This document shows positions 52,005-56,601 of a DNA stretch of 56,601 nt, in pieces. The position numbers were made by a program, and so were the translations under genes. Source of the stretch: Planctomycetota bacterium. GTDB taxonomy: Bacteria > Planctomycetota > Phycisphaerae > Sedimentisphaerales > Anaerobacaceae. Position 1 is the stretch's first letter. Each line of letters opens with the position of its first letter. The notes beneath the pieces were generated by a model. The model was given only the letters and a program-made list of their open reading frames with translations. It had not been told where the DNA came from and did no database searches. The stretch spans positions 1-56,601 of the forward strand of contig VRUK01000025.1 in the NCBI GenBank assembly GCA_019456195.1. The letters are read 5' to 3'.

Positions 52005-52320
52005 GCAATTGACACACTTTCTTTTGTTGCTCTGAATGTATTAGTCGGTTTCTGTGCGAAAGTGCGCATGGTTAATCTCCGTTCATTCCATTAATCTGAC
52101 ATTTCCCAGATAACATTTTATCTCATTGCTCGGCTCTCCCGTATCAGATAGTCGAAACTGGCTTGAATAGTCTCCATAAGATTTATGCTATCAAGTTCCA
52201 GGCAATTTGTCACGAACTACTTGGGAAATCCAGTTTTAGTTTAGCGATACAATGGAAGCTGTCTTTTATAAAGATAACATATTTGTCTTAAATAATCAAC
52301 TATCACTAAGACACAAAAAC
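52005..52320. other. Intergenic region with direct-repeat copy B
   Basis: About 316 bp between the ankyrin start and the sulfatase stop. Apart from the 47-bp repeat at 52236-52282 nothing is recognised; there is no clear terminator or promoter. Confidence 0.6.
52236..52282. repeat. 47-bp direct repeat, copy B (flanks the ankyrin gene)
   Basis: Second copy of 50008-50054 in the same orientation, with four mismatches. It follows the sulfatase stop on the minus strand by about 38 bp. Confidence 0.85.
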
Positions 52321-53820
52321 TTAGTTATCTTTTTTTAACTTATCTATACGATCGCCTCGGACATACTCTGAAATATGCGGCCATTTGCCGCCTATTTGTT
52401 TGCGATTGGGAATAAAAGCTTCAGAGGCATATTTTTCAATCCTGGCGATTGTCTCAGGATGTGCAGAAGCGAGGTTATTTGTTTCTCCAATATCTTTTGA
52501 CAAGTCGTATAGTTCCCAGTTTGTTTTCTTATCCGGTTTAACAGCCTTCCATTTTCCCATCCGGACAGCCCTTGTGGCTGCTCCACCCCAGTACAAGTAG
52601 TCATGTTTTTTCTGCCGATGTTTTCTTCCCAAAAGAGTCGGCACAATTGAAATACCATCGTTTTGGGTCGGTTTCACAGAAGCCAGTTGTGCCAGCGTAG
52701 GCATCATGTCCTGAAAACCTCCGATGTGCTTGTTTGTTGAGCCGGGTTCAATCCTACCGGGCCAGCGGACAATGAACGGTACTCGTATGCCACCATCATA
52801 TAGACTACCTTTACTGCCTCGTAAGGGACCAGCGCCTTTGAAGAAATCCCTCAACGGCTGCCATGGACCGGACTGCGGCCCATTGTCACTGGTGAAGAAT
52901 ACGATAGTATTGTCGTCGATATTCAACTGCTTCAACAGTGCCATAATTTGGCCGACGTTACGGTCCAAGCGGCTAATCATTCCTGCATAAACCGCATACG
53001 CATCATTGCTGCCGATGTAACCCTGGCGAGGGTCGTTAATGGTGGTTTTCGGGAACTTGCCGCGATATGGCTTGACCGAATCCTCAGGTACAGCTAATTC
53101 CACATGAGGAATGATCGAAGGAATATAGCAGAAGAACGGTTGTCTTTTTTTAGCACTGGCACGAATAAAATCCATCGTCTTTTCATGCAGAACGTCATCA
53201 ACGTACTGGTCGAACTTATGGTCATTACCGTCGAGCATAAGCTTTTCGTCGTTATGCCAAATCCAATATGGATAGTAGAAATGGGCATGCACCTGATGAT
53301 AGAAGCCATAGAACTCATCAAAACCTTTCCTGGATGGAGCGCCGGGCATGTTCTCCAGGCCAAGCCCCCATTTGCCGAATCCGCCTGTGGTATAGCCGGC
53401 TTTCTTCAGCACCTGGGCAACTGTGGTTTCGCTCTCAAGAAGCGATGAGCTGCCGCTGTTGGACCTGACTGGAGTGTGGCCATGATGCAATCCAGTCATT
53501 AAGACACTTCGTGAAGGTGCGCATACCGTATAGCCTGCATAAAATTGCTCGAATTTCATGCCTTCATCGGCAAGCCGGTCTATATTTGGTGTTTGGAATT
53601 TTTCCTGGCCGTAACAGCTTAAATGCCCGTAACCCAGGTCGTCTGCCATTATGAAAATTATATTCGGCTGTCTTCTGCTTGCCGCGGATAACATGCGGCT
53701 GTAAGTAAGTCCTGCCGCTATTGTACCTGCCGTTGTAAGTTTGATAAACCGCCTTCGAGATATCTGATTGCTATTAGTCTGGCGATTCTCCAAACGCTCT
53801 TTTAGGTTATTGGAATTCAC
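52321..53820 (-). CDS. Formylglycine-dependent sulfatase (arylsulfatase A-like)
   Basis: 499 residues from GTG 53820, chosen because AAGGAG is seven bases upstream; the longer frame starts at a TTG without a site. ISRRRFIKLTTAGTIAAGL is a Tat signal behind a polar N-terminus. Sulfatase signatures: PNIIFIMADDLGYGHLSCYG, the modified Cys in TVCAPSRSVLMTGLHHG (C100 from this start), GFGKWGLG and FFTSDNGPQSG. The Ala in CAPSR is common in the family. The C-terminal WELYDLSKDIGETNNLA is typical. It is separate from the arabinose operons and stands upstream of the ankyrin and HzsA-like genes. Substrate unknown. Confidence 0.92.
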   Translation of the reverse strand: MNSNNLKERLENRQTNSNQISRRRFIKLTTAGTIAAGLTYSRMLSAASRRQPNIIFIMADDLGYGHLSCYGQEKFQTPNIDRLADEGMKFEQFYAGYTVCAPSRSVLMTGLHHGHTPVRSNSGSSSLLESETTVAQVLKKAGYTTGGFGKWGLGLENMPGAPSRKGFDEFYGFYHQVHAHFYYPYWIWHNDEKLMLDGNDHKFDQYVDDVLHEKTMDFIRASAKKRQPFFCYIPSIIPHVELAVPEDSVKPYRGKFPKTTINDPRQGYIGSNDAYAVYAGMISRLDRNVGQIMALLKQLNIDDNTIVFFTSDNGPQSGPWQPLRDFFKGAGPLRGSKGSLYDGGIRVPFIVRWPGRIEPGSTNKHIGGFQDMMPTLAQLASVKPTQNDGISIVPTLLGRKHRQKKHDYLYWGGAATRAVRMGKWKAVKPDKKTNWELYDLSKDIGETNNLASAHPETIARIEKYASEAFIPNRKQIGGKWPHISEYVRGDRIDKLKKDN

Positions 53821-54086
53821 ACCTAATCTCCTTTCTATGAAAGTAACTCCATCCAAACTTAACTTTTATCCATTATTATATAACACAAGTCTGTAAACGT
53901 AAATATATACCTCCTTCATCCTGAGTGGAAAATACAGAACGCGATGCGGCTGACAGAAAGTAAGCAATCGAAAAATAAGCGATTTGCAATTATCGCAGAT
54001 TTCATTTATCATTCAGAAAAAGCAGGGAAGATACATAATTAACACAAAAACAGCGTACTTAATGAGGAAGATAAGGAGAATTAATT

Positions 54087-54974
54087 ATGAAACGAATAGT
54101 GTGTTTAATGTTAGTTGTTTCGATTGCGTGTGCGGGTTGTGAAGTTAAAGAACATAGCACAAGTATATTTGGTGGACCCGATGTACAACCCACGAATCCT
54201 AAAGTAAGCCACACGCTCCCCGGCGTGGAAACCATCGTCGGTATTCCGGGTACGGTGATAAGAATCTCAGATTTAACACGAAGGATTGAGAGGGTGGAGA
54301 AGGAGCTATATGAAACCAAAATTACGCCAAAGCGATACAAGGCATTGCTGGTGAAGATAACGGATCTTGGGGCAGCGCTAGATTTACAGAGAGCAGAGTT
54401 AAGAGCAGATATTACGAAGTTAAAGAAGGGGGTATCCGAAGCCAAAATTACGCCAAAGCAAGACAAGGCTTTGCTGGTCAAGATAGCTGATCTTGAGACT
54501 GCGATTGAGTCACAGAGGGCAGAGTTAAGAGCAGATATTACGAAGTTGAAGAAGGATGTATCCGAAGCCAAAATTACGCCAAAGCAAGACAAGGCTTTGC
54601 TAGTCACGATAGCTGATCTTGAGGCTGAGATAGAGTTACAGAGGGCAGAGGAGAGGGCAGATAAGCTTTTACTGGTCAGGATAGCTGATCTTGAGGCTGA
54701 AATAGAGTCACAGAGGGCAGAGGAGGGGACAGAGAAGGCTTTGCTGGCCAGGATAGCTGAACTTGAAGCTGAAATAGAGTTACAGAGGGTAGAGATCGTA
54801 AGCTCGACAAACGCATACTGTTTGTACGAGGTTGCAATGGAGTCCCAGAGAGTGACAATAGAGAGCTTGGAAAAACTATGCCTTATGTATGAGACTAAAA
54901 TAGAGTCCCAGGGAAAGTCAGGAAGCAGTGAGGAATCGCCACTGGGTAAAGAGCCAGAAGCTGGCCACGAATAA
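54087..54974 (+). CDS. Coiled-coil lipoprotein with 42-residue repeats
   Basis: 295 residues. The signal ends CAGC, a lipobox (Cys18); AAGGAG lies nine bases before the ATG. Residues about 30-55 form a Pro/Gly-rich linker, then a heptad-like coiled coil to about 280. Within it a 42-residue unit (126 bp; six heptads) of the form AELRADITKLKK, VSEAKITPKQDKALL, IADLE is repeated two to three times with very few DNA changes, followed by shorter IADLEAEIESQRAEE-type units. It resembles Lpp-like or SlyB-like spacers only in general form. Recent unit duplication suggests length variation. It may space the envelope or link it to peptidoglycan. It is followed 30 bp on by the SMP-30 gene. Confidence 0.85.
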   Translation: MKRIVCLMLVVSIACAGCEVKEHSTSIFGGPDVQPTNPKVSHTLPGVETIVGIPGTVIRISDLTRRIERVEKELYETKITPKRYKALLVKITDLGAALDLQRAELRADITKLKKGVSEAKITPKQDKALLVKIADLETAIESQRAELRADITKLKKDVSEAKITPKQDKALLVTIADLEAEIELQRAEERADKLLLVRIADLEAEIESQRAEEGTEKALLARIAELEAEIELQRVEIVSSTNAYCLYEVAMESQRVTIESLEKLCLMYETKIESQGKSGSSEESPLGKEPEAGHE

Positions 54975-55004
54975 GACAGTAAGGGAAGATTAAGGAGTCA
55001 TGAT

Positions 55005-56048
55005 ATGAATAATATATTGAACTATCGAGTTGTATCTCTGAGTATTATTATCTTTCTGGCCTTTTCTTTAATTACCATCGCTCAGGAATCGACAAATTAT
55101 CCCACTATCGGAGAGGTTGTCGGGTTCGACAATCGCATCAACGACCTTATTGGTTCTGATGCCCGGATTGAGCTGCTTGCTTCAGGATTTGAATGGTCCG
55201 AGGGGCCGCTGTGGATTCAGGATGGCGGCGGCTATCTGATTTTTTCGGATATACCGCGCAATTCCGTGATGAAGTGGAAGGAAGGAGAAGGCATCAGCCT
55301 GTTTATGAAACCATCTGGCTATACGGGCGTTGCGGACTATGGCCGTGAACCCGGAAGCAACGGATTAACTTTAGACCAAAAGGAGCGCATTATATTTTGC
55401 GAGCACGGCGACCGGCGTATTTCGAGACTGGAAAAAGATGGAGGCAAAAAAACTCTTGTTGATAATTATATGGGCAGGCGATTAAACAGTCCAAATGACG
55501 CCGCGGTTAAATCTAATGGTGATATTTATTTCACGGACCCGCCTTATGGTTTGCCGAAAGGTTATAACGACCCGCGGCGTGAACTTGATTATTGTGGTGT
55601 TTATCGCCTTTCAACCGCAGGACAATTGACTTTGCTTACTAAAGAAATGACCAGACCGAATGGAATTGCATTTTCCCCGGAAGAAAAGGTCCTTTATGTT
55701 GCACAATCAGATTCTAAAAATCCCATTATAAAGGGATTTCCAGTCAAACGTGACGGCACTCTTGGAACGGGAAAGGTTTTGTATAACTATTCGAGTCTGA
55801 TGAGGAAATATCCCGGCTCCCCGGACGGCTTAAAGGTTGACCGCAGTGGAAATCTGTTCGCTACCGGCCCCGGAGGGGTGTACGTTATTACGCCCCAGGG
55901 CAATCTTCTCGGCAGAATTCATACCGGTAAACGCACGGCTAATTGTGCATGGGGCGATGACGGCTCAGTCCTGTATATGACAGTTGATGATTCTCTGTGC
56001 CGCATTAAAACAAAAACAAAGGGAGCTAATTGGAAAAATATCCAGTAG
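55005..56048 (+). CDS. Exported SMP-30/gluconolactonase-like protein
   Basis: 347 residues with a signal peptide (hydrophobic about 8-26, TIAQ). The six-bladed SMP-30 propeller is seen in LASGFEWSEGPLWIQDGGGY, FSDIPRNSVMKW, GSNGLTLDQKERIIFCEHGD, LNSPNDAAVKSNGDIYFTDP and PDGLKVDRSGNLFATGPGGV. The conserved Glu (SEGP), Asn (SPND) and Asp (SPDGL) are the usual calcium and active-site residues, so lactonase activity on aldonolactones is plausible. It is periplasmic. AAGGAG seven bases upstream supports the ATG. It may act on sugar lactones made by the periplasmic oxidoreductases of the window. Confidence 0.9.
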   Translation: MNNILNYRVVSLSIIIFLAFSLITIAQESTNYPTIGEVVGFDNRINDLIGSDARIELLASGFEWSEGPLWIQDGGGYLIFSDIPRNSVMKWKEGEGISLFMKPSGYTGVADYGREPGSNGLTLDQKERIIFCEHGDRRISRLEKDGGKKTLVDNYMGRRLNSPNDAAVKSNGDIYFTDPPYGLPKGYNDPRRELDYCGVYRLSTAGQLTLLTKEMTRPNGIAFSPEEKVLYVAQSDSKNPIIKGFPVKRDGTLGTGKVLYNYSSLMRKYPGSPDGLKVDRSGNLFATGPGGVYVITPQGNLLGRIHTGKRTANCAWGDDGSVLYMTVDDSLCRIKTKTKGANWKNIQ

Positions 56049-56061
56049 CGTAACTTATGAA

Positions 56062-56091
56062 TTGCATCATCGAGACTGGTTGTGTTATAAT
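56062..56091 (+). promoter_or_regulatory. Sigma70-like promoter for the last pilin-like gene
   Basis: TTGCAT (56062-56067), 18-bp spacer, TATAAT (56086-56091), 84 bp before the ATG at 56175. Confidence 0.5.
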
Positions 56092-56174
56092 ATGCAAAGC
56101 AAAATTAGAGGCAATCAGCATCAGATGAAAAGTTGAACGAGAAACACTTTCTTTCAAATATAAGGAGGTTCATT

Positions 56175-56601
56175 ATGGCCAGGTTGAAAGGTTTTACCTT
56201 AATAGAACTTCTTGTGGTGATCGCGATTATCGCGCTACTTATGGCCATCATTATGCCGGCATTGAATTCGGTAAAAAAGAAGGCCGCGACGACCGTTTGC
56301 CTGACCAATACCAAGAACCTTTCCTTAGGTTGGTATATGTATATGGGAGATAATGATGACCACATCATGAGTTCTGAAGACAACGGTATAGATAAGAACG
56401 GGACATACGTTGGCTGGTGTGGAGTGCCTCATAACGTAAATGGCAGCCCTCTTAGCAATACTCAGGCGGACCCACCTGTGACGGATGAAGATGAGAAACG
56501 GGGGATCGAAATAGGTGTGCTGTACCAATCCTGTTCGGCACAAGGATTGCGGTGTTCTTTATGGTGGGAGAATTGCCCAATATTATTTTTCACAGATCAC
56601 C
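56175..56601 (+). CDS. Pilin-like protein (C-terminus cut off)
   Basis: 142 codons to the contig end, with AAGGAGG six bases before the [23 protein letters not shown] is the prepilin signal; MPALNSVKKKAATTVCLTNT is the helix continuation, followed by WYMYMGDNDDHIM. The family normally continues to a CP(x)D and an H-X9-DG motif. The last 25 codons (after GIEIGVLY) do not show the expected continuation, so the contig edge may be low quality or belong to another allele. Confidence 0.83.
   Translation, partial: MARLKGFTLIELLVVIAIIALLMAIIMPALNSVKKKAATTVCLTNTKNLSLGWYMYMGDNDDHIMSSEDNGIDKNGTYVGWCGVPHNVNGSPLSNTQADPPVTDEDEKRGIEIGVLYQSCSAQGLRCSLWWENCPILFFTDH

Noticed and set aside
54059..54607. 182-residue minus-strand ORF
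   Set aside because: It is the antisense shadow of the repetitive coiled-coil gene; its own repeats mirror those of the plus strand and it has no start signal.

Overview
The window looks like a metagenome-assembled contig from a planctomycete of the Phycisphaerae type. This is inferred from content: exported PQQ-type propeller proteins, Tat-exported sulfatases and aldo/keto reductases that begin 'RRxF(L/M)K', LamG proteins, orphan pilin-like proteins with an N-terminal [17 protein letters not shown] helix and an H-X9-DG motif, a HzsA-related protein, and a strong bias to exported carbohydrate-active enzymes. The first 12 bases are leftover Illumina adapter, so base 1 is an artificial end. No rRNA, tRNA, transposase or CRISPR array was seen.

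Layout. 1-13.1 kb is a minus-strand run: LamG/Fn3-like protein, then past a clear terminator a sulfatase, GH127, PQQ propeller, GH140-like apiosidase, aldo/keto reductase, second PQQ propeller and a truncated DUF5916 protein. 13.2-17.0 kb has a pilin-like gene (+), then a tetraheme lipoprotein, an aldo/keto-reductase-like protein and a LamG protein (-). 17.2-24.4 kb is a plus-strand operon with a good promoter: ThuA-like, aldo/keto-reductase-like, GH51 arabinofuranosidase and two sulfatases. 24.4-34.7 kb is a minus-strand arabinose operon: araB, araD, a FucI-type isomerase that probably replaces AraA, a 1437-residue GH127-CBM-GH51 fusion and a tandem alpha/beta-hydrolase esterase. 35-39.4 kb encodes an SSS-family sodium symporter, a STAS protein and a SpoIIE-type phosphatase broken by an in-frame TGA.

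39.5-46.7 kb is an accessory region with a decayed helix-turn-helix gene, a pilin-like gene, a frameshifted lipoprotein gene, an ion channel with a very large extracytoplasmic insertion, a membrane-anchored zinc-ribbon protein and a HEPN-like protein. Its spacers share promoter-bearing repeats, stop-proximal hairpins and low-complexity repeats. 46.7-56.6 kb returns to exported proteins: a small metallopeptidase, a HzsA-like dihaem protein, an 18-repeat ankyrin lipoprotein flanked by 47-bp direct repeats, a sulfatase, a coiled-coil lipoprotein, an SMP-30 protein and a truncated pilin-like gene.

Taken together, the core is an arabinose-centred, sulfated-glycan utilisation locus. Sulfatases and an esterase would unmask the glycan, GH127/GH51/GH140 enzymes would release alpha- and beta-linked arabinofuranose (and perhaps apiose), the symporter would import sugar, and the isomerase, kinase and epimerase would feed L-arabinose to xylulose-5-phosphate. 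The most unusual items are the three-domain arabinofuranosidase fusion, the aldo/keto-reductase-like proteins that have lost Tyr, Lys and His of the catalytic tetrad, two structurally conserved intergenic hairpins, and the repeat-linked channel/zinc-ribbon/HEPN cassette array.
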